From Terriglobia bacterium (GTDB taxonomy: Bacteria; Acidobacteriota; Terriglobia; JAJPHL01): a stretch of DNA of 64,000 bases. The position numbers and the translations under genes are program-made. This document shows, in pieces, positions 8,734 to 16,264 of the stretch (its first letter is position 1; every line of letters begins with the position of its first letter). The notes under the pieces are model-generated. The model saw nothing but the letters and a program-made list of their open reading frames with translations. It was not told the origin of the DNA and searched no databases. The stretch lies in contig JAJPHL010000009.1 of the NCBI GenBank assembly GCA_021325275.1, positions 62,001-126,000 on the forward strand. Reading direction: 5' to 3'.

Positions 8734-8839
8734 CTAAATCTGGTGGAAGAGCGCCGACAAGGAGGCCTTCAATCCACGGGCAATCTTTTCGATATTCACC
8801 AGGGAGACGTTTCCGTTCGCCACGCTCGATGCCGTCGGT
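8734..8839 (-). pseudogene. Relic of an XRE-family HTH regulator
   Basis: Reading leftward, the sequence encodes GIERGER and then, after a one-base insertion, NVSLVNIEKIARGLKASL with ALFHQI and a stop at 8734-8736. This is the second half of a Cro/C1-type HTH. The N-terminal half is absent: a stop lies just upstream and the expected codons before GIERGER are deleted. The remaining gene-free sequence (8680-8733 and 8840-8963) shows nothing recognisable. Confidence 0.65.
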
Positions 8840-8963
8840 CTACGAAAGGATAAGGGCGCGGCTCTGGCCGGAGCGTGGTGCTTACATTCCCTCGACTCAA
8901 AAACGCAACGTTTACGACGATGGATGGACTCAGTAACGAATAGTGTTGTAGGATCGGCGAGTC

Positions 8964-9212
8964 ATGGCAAAGCGCGGCTACGTTGAGGGAGACAAGGCGA
9001 TTCGAGCAACAGAGCAAGTACCTTTCGGATATCGCGTCATGATTGCTTTATCGTGCGAGATCTGTCACGAGATGTTCAAGATCGTGCAGTTGATCCCCTT
9101 GGCAGACCCGGACCGCGCTGGACGGCAGTCTGCTGAAATGATAGCCCGCCTGAAAGAGGAGCATGCCGACCGAGAGTACAGCAACCATGCCCCCAGCTAT
9201 GACCTGCGCTGA
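8964..9212 (+). CDS. Small hypothetical protein with a CxxC pair
   Basis: 82 aa. AGGA lies about 11 bases before the ATG. It contains CEICHEMF near residue 31, a possible half zinc site, and a charged helical C-terminus. Its last residues, SYDLR and stop, are encoded by a 19-base sequence that is repeated exactly at 16488-16506. It is not recognised. It sits in a run of very small cysteine-containing genes typical of mobile-element cargo. Confidence 0.5.
   Translation: MAKRGYVEGDKAIRATEQVPFGYRVMIALSCEICHEMFKIVQLIPLADPDRAGRQSAEMIARLKEEHADREYSNHAPSYDLR
9194..9212 (+). repeat. 19-bp exact direct repeat, copy 1
   Basis: CAGCTATGACCTGCGCTGA occurs here and at 16488-16506, 7.3 kb apart. In both places it is read in the same frame as SYDLR-stop. 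Flanking bases differ. Confidence 0.7.
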
Positions 9213-9296
9213 TTTGTCCAAACGAAAGACTTCTTGACAAGTTTTCGGGGTTGGAGCTAAAAGAGTAGGAAGTCCCTTGTTGTAAGGAGCGGCGCC

Positions 9297-9476
9297 ATGT
9301 CTTCAGAAACGGCCCAGAGCCTGCCCCTGTCCCTGACTGAATACGACTGCCCGGAATGCGGGAGGGCATATCGCCGTTCCTTTGACGGCAAAGAGGTCCA
9401 CTGTCGCGCTTGTGGTGCTGCCCTAATACCCAAAGAGCCACCCCAACAACGCAAGACAAAATCGGCCGGATCATAA
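9297..9476 (+). CDS. Small zinc-ribbon protein
   Basis: 59 aa. The ATG is preceded by AAGGAG eight bases upstream (9283-9288), a strong ribosome site. Two CxxC pairs (CPEC at 18-21, CRAC at 36-39) separated by 14 residues form a classic zinc ribbon. Acidic and proline-rich flanks surround the knuckle, and the C-terminus is lysine/arginine-rich. Similar stand-alone ribbons bind nucleic acid or act as adaptors, but no specific role can be assigned. It is the first of a cluster of three tiny zinc proteins. Confidence 0.7.
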   Translation: MSSETAQSLPLSLTEYDCPECGRAYRRSFDGKEVHCRACGAALIPKEPPQQRKTKSAGS

Positions 9477-9564
9477 AAATTCAATGCTCGACCGGTGATC
9501 CGTTTTTTGGAACAACCCGCCGCGATGAGTGTATACTCGGCGGACCCAACGGAGGCGTTTCGCG

Positions 9565-9747
9565 GTGCGTGTGTGTTATCGCTGTCGCAGCTATGATATT
9601 CGGGAATCCCAGCGGCATGGCTGGCTCGAACAAGTAGTGCTGCGCCTGATTCTGATGCGCCCCTATCGCTGCCATCAGTGCCATCGGCGGTTTTACGGCT
9701 TCGGGCTGACTTGGCACTCGCCATGGGAGGGTGAAGGCGAAGAATAG
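9565..9747 (+). CDS. Small zinc-ribbon protein with YRCHQCHRRF tail motif
   Basis: 60 aa from GTG with GGAGG about 12 bases upstream; a longer frame starts at 9529. CYRC near the start and CHQC near residue 40 form two zinc pairs, with the pattern R-x-Y-R-C-x-x-C-x-x-R-F-Y between hydrophobic stretches. This arrangement recurs in small uncharacterised acidobacterial proteins. It ends in an acidic tail. Function unknown; it probably shares its cargo role with the neighbouring ribbons. Confidence 0.6.
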   Translation: MRVCYRCRSYDIRESQRHGWLEQVVLRLILMRPYRCHQCHRRFYGFGLTWHSPWEGEGEE

Positions 9748-9842
9748 CACGGTGGATTTTGCTCGCTTTCCACCATCTCCCGAGCATCTTGTCTCGTGAA
9801 AACCAAACTGCTCCACTAAAAAACGGCAAACGGAACGCCGGC

Positions 9843-10076
9843 TTAGGCGCTCTTCTTCACTTTGGCCAGCGGACACGTTCTACTGTTGTGCCCCGATTTA
9901 CCGCAAATGCTGCAAAAGCGCTTCGCGGCTTTGCGCACCGCTACGCCTCCAGCATGGCCGAGCTTGGCCAAGTGGCGGTCCACCGCGCGCCGGTCCTTGA
10001 GAAGCGCGCGGACTGCTTGCTTGCGGAGTGTCTCTAGCTCTGCGAGCTTTGTAAATACGTCCTCTGTCTTTGGCAT
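9843..10076 (-). CDS. Small CCHC zinc-knuckle protein
   Basis: 77 aa. A basic N-terminal helix rich in Lys, Arg and Leu is followed by C-x2-C-x4-H-x4-C (residues 55-68), a retroviral-type zinc knuckle that usually binds single-stranded nucleic acid. The C-terminus is basic. It is encoded on the strand of the Rep gene and lies downstream of it, so it may belong to the replicon. Confidence 0.65.
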   Translation of the reverse strand: MPKTEDVFTKLAELETLRKQAVRALLKDRRAVDRHLAKLGHAGGVAVRKAAKRFCSICGKSGHNSRTCPLAKVKKSA

Positions 10077-10151
10077 CCGGCTAGTATATTGGATCTCAGA
10101 GGCAACGGGAAATCAGTCCCGTCGGCAAGAGGCAGATGACCCCTTGCCGCG

Positions 10152-10310
10152 CTAGGCTTGTCCCACATGCGCCAAGCTGAAAAGTGCAGTCGTTGCCACG
10201 AGCGCAGTCCAATTACCGGCCAGTCCTGCGACCAATCGGAACAGCATGCCACGAAATACTATTTCCTCGGGCAACGCGCTTGCCAGCGCCGAGAGTAGGG
10301 TGGCACTGAG
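10152..10310 (-). pseudogene. Relic of a CPBP (Abi) intramembrane protease
   Basis: Immediately after the Rep stop codon and in the same frame, 52 codons read through to a TAG. They contain LPEEIVFRGMLFRL, the EExxxR motif, and FSLAHVG, the FxxxH motif, in hydrophobic context with normal spacing. These are motifs 1 and 2 of CPBP-family glutamic intramembrane proteases. The N-terminal helices and the third motif are missing, and there is no start codon before the motif. It is therefore a truncated remnant joined to the end of the replication gene. Confidence 0.7.
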
Positions 10311-11852
10311 TTAAGCGGCGAGTCCTGCTTGCCCGGTTGAATCTGGACGAGCGAGTCGAGCGATCATAGCTCGCTCGATCATGCGTTCAACGAACTGACT
10401 CTCCCCCACTCGCGGATACTTGGCCTGATACTCCGCTTTGATCTCATCATGAAGCGCGGTTCGCGCCGCGGCGGGAAGTGCGCCGAGTGCGGCCTTTCCT
10501 CTTTGATAGACTACTTCCGCCTGCCGTTTCTCCTCTTCAATCGCATGCTCGCGGCGTCGATTGGCGTCTGCAACCCGATTTCGTCTTTGATACGCGGCAA
10601 TGCCTTCGGGAATGTATTGCGCAATTGCACCGAAGACCCGCATGGAGAATTTTGTTCTCTCGGCTTGTTGCGCGGCGTACTCAACAACAAACCGCGCCGC
10701 ATCCTTCCCGTGTGCTGCCAAGATCTCGTCGGCCTGCATCCCCTCTTTGCTGCGAGGCGGTAGCTCGTAGTTTTCTATTCCGCGTACGCGGCGATGGAAA
10801 TACTGCACCAGTTCGATTGCATCCGGGAGTGGCCGAGCGAGGCGTTGCGCTATTCTCGAATGATCCCGTCCACTCCACTCCCCTGTTTGTATGACTGCTG
10901 AATTGCGGCTGGCAAGGGACCGTTTTGATCGGGTGCTTGCAAATGTACGGAACTCCGCCTCGGCCCTCGGTCCCGGTACGTAGCACATCATCCAGTCAGG
11001 CTTCCCATCCGCGTCGGTGGCGCTGACGTGACTCACTTCGCTGAGATAGCCGGAGCGGAGATGAGCGCGGTGGATCTTGTACATCTGCTTCTTGAAATGA
11101 TCGTGGTCAAAATACCGTTGTTGGGCCGAGAAAGTACAATACTCGGAATAAGCGATCCGTGCCTCGTGGGTTCCAGACTTGAGCGCGGCGAATACTCGAT
11201 AACTCAAGATCTCATAGAACCGTTGAGCGGCAGGCGTGAGCACTTTCAAGTATTCGTAGTTCAACGGGCGAACGGGCACGTTGTTGAGCACGTCTCGGTA
11301 CGGCTCATTCAATGTGATGTAAACCGCATCGGCGCGCCGTCCGTCCGGCAGTTTTTCGCCGGTGAAGATGACGCCGTAACGGGTGAAGTCGGCTTCCAAC
11401 GTCCGTTCGCGACCGTCCGTTGTGCGGTACGACAGTTTTGCGGTGATCGCTGCGAAGGCATTCTGCCGCAGCGCGCGGCGAACCTGATTCGTGTTTCGAG
11501 CAAGGCCAAGTTCTGCCGCGATCTCCCGGAGACTACCAAGGCAGATGAGTTTTGGGAGGGGCCTCCCCTGCTCATCAATGCGGCGGTTGATGACCAGTGT
11601 ATCGAGCTTATAGGCAATTTGCCGGGGCTGGCCATACCGGTCGCTGTGTGAAACCTCCCAGTGAAGGGTGATTGCACCCTCCGCGTTCCTCTTCACGATT
11701 TGGATGTTGATGTTCCCCTTCTTCGCGAGATTGTGGATCGGCAGTCGGGACAGGACCGTTTCAGTCCTGATTGTTGCGATCGGCCATGGCTCTACGCACG
11801 CTACGCGGGAAGGCGATGATTCAATTTTCCTATTCTCCTTTATGGGATTCAT
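10311..11852 (-). CDS. Plasmid replication initiator (Rep)
   Basis: 513 aa from the ATG at 11852; an alternative in-frame start lies at 11873. The first 320 residues have the fold pattern of plasmid RepA/initiator proteins: LGSLREIAAELGLARNTNQVRRALRQ is a winged-helix-like recognition segment, and EYLKVLTPAAQRFYEILSYRVF resembles the conserved core of replication initiator A. The last 150 residues are a charged helical tail. The gene starts about 100 bases from four 22-bp iterons, the arrangement of iteron-controlled plasmids. It would bind the iterons and open the origin; the exact Rep family needs a profile search. An in-frame CPBP relic follows the stop. Confidence 0.8.
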   Translation of the reverse strand: MNPIKENRKIESSPSRVACVEPWPIATIRTETVLSRLPIHNLAKKGNINIQIVKRNAEGAITLHWEVSHSDRYGQPRQIAYKLDTLVINRRIDEQGRPLPKLICLGSLREIAAELGLARNTNQVRRALRQNAFAAITAKLSYRTTDGRERTLEADFTRYGVIFTGEKLPDGRRADAVYITLNEPYRDVLNNVPVRPLNYEYLKVLTPAAQRFYEILSYRVFAALKSGTHEARIAYSEYCTFSAQQRYFDHDHFKKQMYKIHRAHLRSGYLSEVSHVSATDADGKPDWMMCYVPGPRAEAEFRTFASTRSKRSLASRNSAVIQTGEWSGRDHSRIAQRLARPLPDAIELVQYFHRRVRGIENYELPPRSKEGMQADEILAAHGKDAARFVVEYAAQQAERTKFSMRVFGAIAQYIPEGIAAYQRRNRVADANRRREHAIEEEKRQAEVVYQRGKAALGALPAAARTALHDEIKAEYQAKYPRVGESQFVERMIERAMIARLARPDSTGQAGLAA

Positions 11853-11869
11853 TTTTATTGAGAACCGAC

Positions 11870-11893
11870 ACACACTGATTCGCTGTAGTGTGT
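11870..11893. promoter_or_regulatory. Inverted repeat in the rep leader
   Basis: ACACACT (11870-11876) and AGTGTGT (11887-11893) form a perfect 7-bp dyad with a 10-base spacer, between the iterons and the Rep start. It may be a leader hairpin or protein site controlling rep. Confidence 0.45.
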
Positions 11894-11948
11894 ATTTGAT
11901 GTCTAGATAGGTCTACTGCTCAAAAAGAATAGCTTTGGCGGGGTCTGA

Positions 11949-11967
11949 GAGGAGATTCCGTCTCCTC
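11949..11967. promoter_or_regulatory. Probable Rep operator (inverted half-iteron)
   Basis: GAGGAGA (11949-11955) mirrors TCTCCTC (11961-11967), the left half of the first iteron, across five bases. In iteron plasmids the rep promoter is typically repressed by Rep dimers binding an inverted repeat of part of the iteron; that function here is inference. Confidence 0.6.
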
Positions 11968-12046
11968 AAGTTGTGCAGTTCGTCTCCTCATCTTGTGCGG
12001 GCCGTCTCCTCAAAGCATGCGCCTCGTCTCCTCATCTTGTGCGTAC
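11959..12046. repeat. Four 22-bp iterons: plasmid-type replication origin
   Basis: Direct repeats begin at 11959, 11981, 12003 and 12025 with an exact 22-bp period (two helical turns). All share CGTCTCCTCA, and three of the four continue with (A/T)(G/C)TTGTGC. The third diverges (AAGCATGC). They lie just upstream of the Rep gene. The surrounding gene-free stretch (11853-12314) holds nothing else recognisable; no DnaA box was found by eye. Confidence 0.85.
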
Positions 12047-12314
12047 CCGAAGCACCTGGGCGAGGCGAAAACGAGATGCGGGATTGATTGGGACGAGGCT
12101 GCGGGAATCGACTCTTTGCTAAGTATAGAGCTAACGAGCGGAGTGAGGAAGGGCCGTCGTCCACACCCACCCCTGTTCATCCATGAGGTCGTCTACTTAA
12201 TCGCCATACTTCCCCCTGAACTATGCAGAGTACTCTGCCGGGAACTGCCCGATGAACCTGCGTCTCTAAAGTTTCGGCTGGGCGACGCGCAGTCAACTGT
12301 GCGCACATTATTTT

Positions 12315-12857
12315 TTATGGCTCACCGACACTCTCAACGCGCCATCCATCGTCGTAGAGCTTGAACGTTGCATGGTAGGGAGGACTTACGTTCTCCTTAA
12401 ATATCAATTGCACTTCAGGCGATAGCGATCCCACATCGTACCGCCACGTATAATCGACTGTTTTGCTAGTAGTCGACGAACTGCTGTCGCCAGAGATGCC
12501 CGAAATTTCCACGATATGTACAGGGAGATTGAGCCCACCGCGGAGCCACATTTCGTCCGCCCAAAATATACCCACGGCGTTAAAGTACTTCGACCCAAGC
12601 GGAGTGAGCACGTTCGGCATACCACTATTGCAGTTCGGCCAGTATCCCGCTTTGACGCCAGCATCGCAACGCCCCGGTGGCAACTTCAGAGGGAATAGAT
12701 TTCCTCCTTCCTTTCTCTTCGCAGAACCACCTTCGCCTTTCGCAAAGGCAGATTCCAATGCGGCCTTAGCTTTTTCGCGCGTAAGCTCTTTCGAGTTGCA
12801 GCCAATGGCTGAAACGAGGATCGTGAGAGTTGCGAGCGTGCAGAGCAATTGCCGCAT
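12315..12857 (-). CDS. Lipoprotein of unknown function
   Basis: 180 aa. A lipoprotein signal peptide ends at the lipobox SAIGC (Cys20). A charged helical stretch (about 22-50) precedes a beta-rich domain with two Cys near residues 63 and 76 that could pair. No family is recognised. It lies between the iterons and a regulator gene and appears to be cargo of the plasmid-like region. Confidence 0.6.
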   Translation of the reverse strand: MRQLLCTLATLTILVSAIGCNSKELTREKAKAALESAFAKGEGGSAKRKEGGNLFPLKLPPGRCDAGVKAGYWPNCNSGMPNVLTPLGSKYFNAVGIFWADEMWLRGGLNLPVHIVEISGISGDSSSSTTSKTVDYTWRYDVGSLSPEVQLIFKENVSPPYHATFKLYDDGWRVESVGEP

Positions 12858-13043
12858 GTTTTATGCCTCCAGTTCCGATCTGCCCAAGATGCTGTATTCG
12901 TGGGCGCAGCCCCCGGCGTTCCGCTAGCGACCGGCCCCCGGAGATGCCATATGTCTTTTTTATATCAGGTTGATCGTATGTTGCAAGTATTCTGTCAGAG
13001 CGCGTGCTGTAGACCTTCTTGCTACAAGGAAGGAGACTACAAC

Positions 13044-13268
13044 GTGCTCTCAGATGCGGAATTTCAGCGTTGGATCGGCTCGCGCGTGCGGGAACTGCGT
13101 CACGCCAAGAAACTGTCCCAGGAAGGATTCGCTGACGCCTGCGGTCTTCATCGGACCCACGTGAGCCTCTTGGAACGCGGAAAGATAAATGTCACGGTCT
13201 CAACGCTGCAGCGAATCGCCGAGACGCTTGGCGTGCGGCTGGAAAAATTCTTCAAAACCCAGCCCTGA
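13044..13268 (+). CDS. XRE-family HTH transcriptional regulator
   Basis: 74 aa. GTG start with AGGAG eight bases upstream; the longer frame from 12849 lacks such a site. Residues about 9-65 are a complete Cro/C1-type HTH: VRELRHAKKLSQEGFADACG, then HRTHVSLLERGKINVTVSTL and LGVRLEKFF. It is little more than the DNA-binding domain, as in many phage and plasmid regulators. Its target is unknown; the partition genes lie 470 bases downstream on the other strand. Confidence 0.85.
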   Translation: MLSDAEFQRWIGSRVRELRHAKKLSQEGFADACGLHRTHVSLLERGKINVTVSTLQRIAETLGVRLEKFFKTQP

Positions 13269-13375
13269 AGGATTCGTCGGCCATGTCATTTTTGCGTATC
13301 GGTCACTCCGGTATCCATGTGATTCGCGATACTCCGCCCCGGCAACCGTCGCGGTCGCGGCGTAGACGCAGCGTC

Positions 13376-13410
13376 AGTCTACGAAGACTATGTAGTCTGT
13401 GAAGACTACG
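13376..13410. promoter_or_regulatory. Partition-site candidate: AGTCT/AGACT boxes, cluster 1
   Basis: Alternating AGTCT and AGACT words (13376, 13386, 13394, 13404) make overlapping dyads. The same words cluster at 13705-13736, 14148-14184 and 14778-14791, that is after, between and before the partition genes. The rest of the gene-free stretch 13269-13739 shows nothing else. Confidence 0.55.
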
Positions 13411-13704
13411 GAGGCTTGTGAACGAGTATCCAACACGCACTACGCGATATTTGAAGCTCGATGTCAAACCTCATCTCAAACGCCAGAAACGACAACCGAA
13501 AAAATCGCGATTTACGACACGAGTTTTTCTGGGACTGTGTTTCCTCCGGTTTAGGACCGAATCGGCTCACTGAAGTGAATCTGTGGCCGAAGACACTGAC
13601 GATGCTAGGCGGGACGATCCCCCATGTTTCCTAATACGGCGTGAAGGACAGTTTTGGCTGCCGTACCGGTCATGATCTCCGCGCGCGCACTGACTCGGAC
13701 GACG

Positions 13705-13736
13705 ATTAGTCTAGGTAGTGTGAGTAGTCTCGGTAG
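13705..13736. promoter_or_regulatory. AGTCT boxes, cluster 2 (downstream of the partition operon)
   Basis: TAGTCT at 13705 and 13723, with GTAGAC at 13731, immediately after the end of the small partition gene. Confidence 0.45.
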
Positions 13737-13739
13737 ACA

Positions 13740-14135
13740 TCACTGTTGTCGGTCCGGCCTCTTGGCCTTGGAGCGGCCATCGACCTTCAAAGCATCGTCA
13801 TACGCGACTAACAATCCGGGGCCAGTTCTGGCAGCGCGGAGCACCGCTTTGATGATGAGGCTGTCGTTTATGCGTTTGCGATGCGGCGCAAGCCAGACGG
13901 AGAGTTCGCGAATCAGTTTTTCATCGGGTTCGTGCAGCCAGAACTGAATCGCACGTCCACGGATGCCTTTTGGACGTCGCGGCCGGGCGCTTTCTCGGCG
14001 CTCCGTCGCTCGTGGCACTGAGGAGTGGGGGAGTGGTGCACTCACCGCTGGCGATTTCGGAGCTTGTGCCGGCGGGACTGGTGGTTTTCCGCCGAGAACC
14101 TTCAAAAGATCAGCTGTTCTTGTGGATTTTGGCAT
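13740..14135 (-). CDS. Small ParA partner / centromere-binding candidate
   Basis: 131 aa, starting 17 bases after the ParA gene in the same direction. The first 60 residues are proline- and basic-rich and probably disordered. Residues about 61-105 look like a ribbon-helix-helix or short helical DNA-binding unit (RAIQFWLHEPDEKLIREL, then INDSLIIKAVLRAART). This organisation, a disordered arm plus a small DNA-binding domain beside ParA, is that of type Ib plasmid partition systems. The DNA sites may be the AGTCT boxes that surround the operon (inference). Confidence 0.6.
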   Translation of the reverse strand: MPKSTRTADLLKVLGGKPPVPPAQAPKSPAVSAPLPHSSVPRATERRESARPRRPKGIRGRAIQFWLHEPDEKLIRELSVWLAPHRKRINDSLIIKAVLRAARTGPGLLVAYDDALKVDGRSKAKRPDRQQ

Positions 14136-14147
14136 TGCAAGTTGTGA

Positions 14148-14184
14148 TTAGACTACTGAGTCTCCGTAGACTCCGGAGTCTGAG
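14148..14184. promoter_or_regulatory. AGTCT boxes, cluster 3 (parA 3' end)
   Basis: TTAGACTACTGAGTCT and then GTAGACTCCGGAGTCT give two adjacent dyads overlapping the last codons of the ParA gene and the gap before its partner. Confidence 0.5.
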
Positions 14185-14749
14185 TATTCTCACCCAACGA
14201 CATCAGAGAGACGGCGAGTTGAAGCACTTCCTCGCGAGCGGCCGCATCAAGCGCAGCCCAACCGCGGCCGACCGCATGCTGGTAGCACTCCCGTGCGTTC
14301 AAATGCACCGCATTCAGGGGAACGTTCACTTGCTTCGCGCTCTCTTGCATCAGCCGGCCGAGAATCGTGTTCTTGCGAACCTTGTTGAACAACACGCGGA
14401 CCTTTGCGTGTTGACCTTTCGTTTGGACAAAGCGAACAGCTTCCTCAGCTTCCCACAAGTCAGCGGGAGCAGGGGATGTGACGACAAGAGCGATGTCCGC
14501 CGAACGCACGGCTGCGGCCGTGGCAGGGTGTTCGAGATTTGGGGGAGTATCAAAGAGCAGAATGTCGTAGCTCGTTTCCGGCTTCGCCTGTTCGCCATTG
14601 ATGAACGCTAACGCCTTGTTGCTCGTTCCCTGGGCGTCCCAATCCTGGATCGCGACCGATTTGCCTGCTTTTTTGAATGCCTCGTGCAGGAGCAGACACA
14701 CGGTACTCTTTCCAACGCCGCCTTTCTTAGCCAAGATAGTGATTGTCAT
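14153..14749 (-). CDS. parA: ParA-family partition ATPase
   Basis: 198 aa, the short form without an N-terminal HTH. Residues 8-15 are the deviant Walker A KKGGVGKS with both signature lysines; WDAQGTS is the A' box and LLFDTPPN the Walker B. Family members form ATP-dependent dimers on the nucleoid and position plasmids via a centromere-binding partner, here probably the gene downstream. The C-terminal tail (TQTPESTETQ) is encoded by part of the AGTCT box cluster. A -35-like TTGACC (14800-14805, minus strand) precedes an AGTCT dyad. Confidence 0.9.
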   Translation of the reverse strand: MTITILAKKGGVGKSTVCLLLHEAFKKAGKSVAIQDWDAQGTSNKALAFINGEQAKPETSYDILLFDTPPNLEHPATAAAVRSADIALVVTSPAPADLWEAEEAVRFVQTKGQHAKVRVLFNKVRKNTILGRLMQESAKQVNVPLNAVHLNARECYQHAVGRGWAALDAAAREEVLQLAVSLMSLGENTQTPESTETQ

Positions 14750-14777
14750 GGGTGGTGTGATTACTTGAAGTATACGG

Positions 14778-14791
14778 AGTCTATAGAGACT
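14778..14791. promoter_or_regulatory. AGTCT dyad upstream of parA
   Basis: AGTCTATAGAGACT is an inverted pair of the same box found in the other three clusters, placed in the parA promoter region. Autoregulation by the partition proteins is likely by analogy. Confidence 0.5.
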
Positions 14792-14852
14792 GTCCAGTCG
14801 GTCAATGCGCAGGAACGCAGCAGATCACTGTCCTTGGCCCGCCGAATCGAAA

Positions 14853-14881
14853 TTGACAGTAGGAAATCCAGGCTGTAAAGT
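14853..14881 (+). promoter_or_regulatory. Sigma-70-type promoter with overlapping dyad
   Basis: TTGACA (14853-14858), a 17-base spacer and TAAAGT (14876-14881). A perfect 8-bp dyad, AAGTAACG (14878-14885) with CGTTACTT (14901-14908), overlaps the -10 box and start region, so it is a probable operator. The next gene begins about 200 bases downstream. The gene-free stretch 14750-15089 otherwise shows only a small hairpin near 15045-15060. Confidence 0.65.
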
Positions 14882-15089
14882 AACGCACAAAAGCTAAGAC
14901 CGTTACTTACGCAGATCCTCTTATCACTTGCCCTGTTTGCTTCTTCCTTGGGATTCGTGCTTCCTTAAAGCACAGAGCCTTGAGGAGCGTCGAGATTCCT
15001 CGGGTTCGCTTCACAGAACGGCCTTCTCGATAGGCCCGCCGCTCCCCAGCGCTTTGCTGGACTGTACCTTCACAACAAAGGAGACTTTC

Positions 15090-15815
15090 ATGGAGAGAGC
15101 TACGCTTATGGCTCACTGCGGCGCGCAGAAAATAACTCGGGATGAGCTTGCGCTTGTTCCGACACCGCTTGGCACCCACACGCATCGCCCCGTCCCGCAC
15201 CACGAGATTGTGGATGCTCTCGTTGAGACGCTCGGCTTCCGGCAGATCGGCGTTCACAAGATGGAATTTGCAATCTCCGAAGACGGCAACAAATGCTTCG
15301 GACTGATCGAACTCGGGCACGGCTTCACTGGCGCTCGATTCGCCCTTGGCCTCCGCAACTCGCACGACAAAACGATGCGGCTCGCTCTCACCGTGGGCTA
15401 TCGCGTTTTCGTGTGCGACAACATGGCGTTCAACGGCGACTTCGAGCCGTTGCTTGCGAAGCATACGAAGAACTTTCAACTGACTCGCGCAATTTCAGTG
15501 GGCATCGACGACATGCAACGCAATTTCGAGCCGATGGTCGAAGGCGTCGAACGATGGCGTACGGCACAACTTTCCGACGCTGCGGCGAAGCTCATTATCT
15601 ACCGCGCATTTGTGGAAGGAGAGCTTGAAGCACCGCGTCATCTCGACCGGCGCGTTCACGATCTCTATTTCAATCCGCAGATCGAGGAGTTTCAGCCCCG
15701 TACCACTTGGTCCTTATCGAACGCGTTCACATCAGCGTTCAAAGAACTGGACCCGATTCCGCAGTTCAAATTGACGGGGCGGCTCGCGGCCTTCCTCCCA
15801 CGCGTAGGACTCTAG
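15090..15815 (+). CDS. DUF932 phage/plasmid-like protein
   Basis: 241 aa. The ATG at 15090 follows AAAGGAG eight bases upstream; the longer frame from 14928 has no ribosome site. The protein matches the DUF932 pattern: an N-terminal region leading to VPHHEIVDALVETLGF, then LGLRNSHDKTMRLALTVGYRVFVCDNMAF near the middle, and a helical C-terminal half. The family is very common on plasmids and phages and has no assigned biochemical role. It has its own promoter and a strong terminator. Confidence 0.85.
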   Translation: MERATLMAHCGAQKITRDELALVPTPLGTHTHRPVPHHEIVDALVETLGFRQIGVHKMEFAISEDGNKCFGLIELGHGFTGARFALGLRNSHDKTMRLALTVGYRVFVCDNMAFNGDFEPLLAKHTKNFQLTRAISVGIDDMQRNFEPMVEGVERWRTAQLSDAAAKLIIYRAFVEGELEAPRHLDRRVHDLYFNPQIEEFQPRTTWSLSNAFTSAFKELDPIPQFKLTGRLAAFLPRVGL

Positions 15816-15884
15816 CTGGGATTGTCGCGGAACCACAGAGAAACTTCCTTCGCGCTTGTTCGAAACTGTTACGGTTGATTCCTT

Positions 15885-15909
15885 GCCCCGCCAATGCGCG
15901 GGGCTTTTT
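15885..15909 (+). terminator. Intrinsic terminator after the DUF932 gene
   Basis: GCCCCGC (15885-15891) pairs with GCGGGGC (15898-15904), followed by five T. Confidence 0.85.
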
Positions 15910-16113
15910 GTTTGACTTTACGTTGGTTGTTTGAATTAGCCTAAGAAGCGTTGCTCCCGGTCCCGGTAGGGGACCGAGACCGTAACCGCCGACAAGGTCG
16001 CGCCGGTTGACGCCGCCGCGAAGTCAGACGATGGCGAGGCCGAGGACGAGAACCACGGCGAATAGTTTTCCCGAACCGGGAGAGTGCAACGGTGTTTCTG
16101 CTAGTATGGCCCC

Positions 16114-16227
16114 GTGAGCCCTGTCGACTGGATCGTCGCCTTGATGCTTCTCGGCGGTGCCGTTTGGTGGATCGGCGGGGCCATCCTGCAACGGTGCAAG
16201 CCAAATTCGTTCCGAAAGGACCGCTAG
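16114..16227 (+). CDS. Possible 37-aa single-pass membrane peptide
   Basis: A GTG-started frame encodes one hydrophobic helix (about residues 4-25, WIVALMLLGGAVWWIGGAIL) followed by a basic tail ending FRKDR. The form is that of small membrane peptides, but no ribosome site is evident, so the call is weak. Confidence 0.35.
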   Translation: MSPVDWIVALMLLGGAVWWIGGAILQRCKPNSFRKDR

Positions 16228-16264
16228 CGTTTCGCGTTTAGACTCTGGATGAATTGATTGGAGC

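Noticed and set aside
9194-9212. Vector-like sequence (part of a common cloning primer site)
   Set aside because: Only about 11 bases match and the surrounding sequence is coherent with the element, so contamination is unlikely.
15975-16063. Acidic open frame ending KSDDGEAEDENHGE
   Set aside because: There is no start codon after the upstream stop; it could be a gene tail but cannot be supported.
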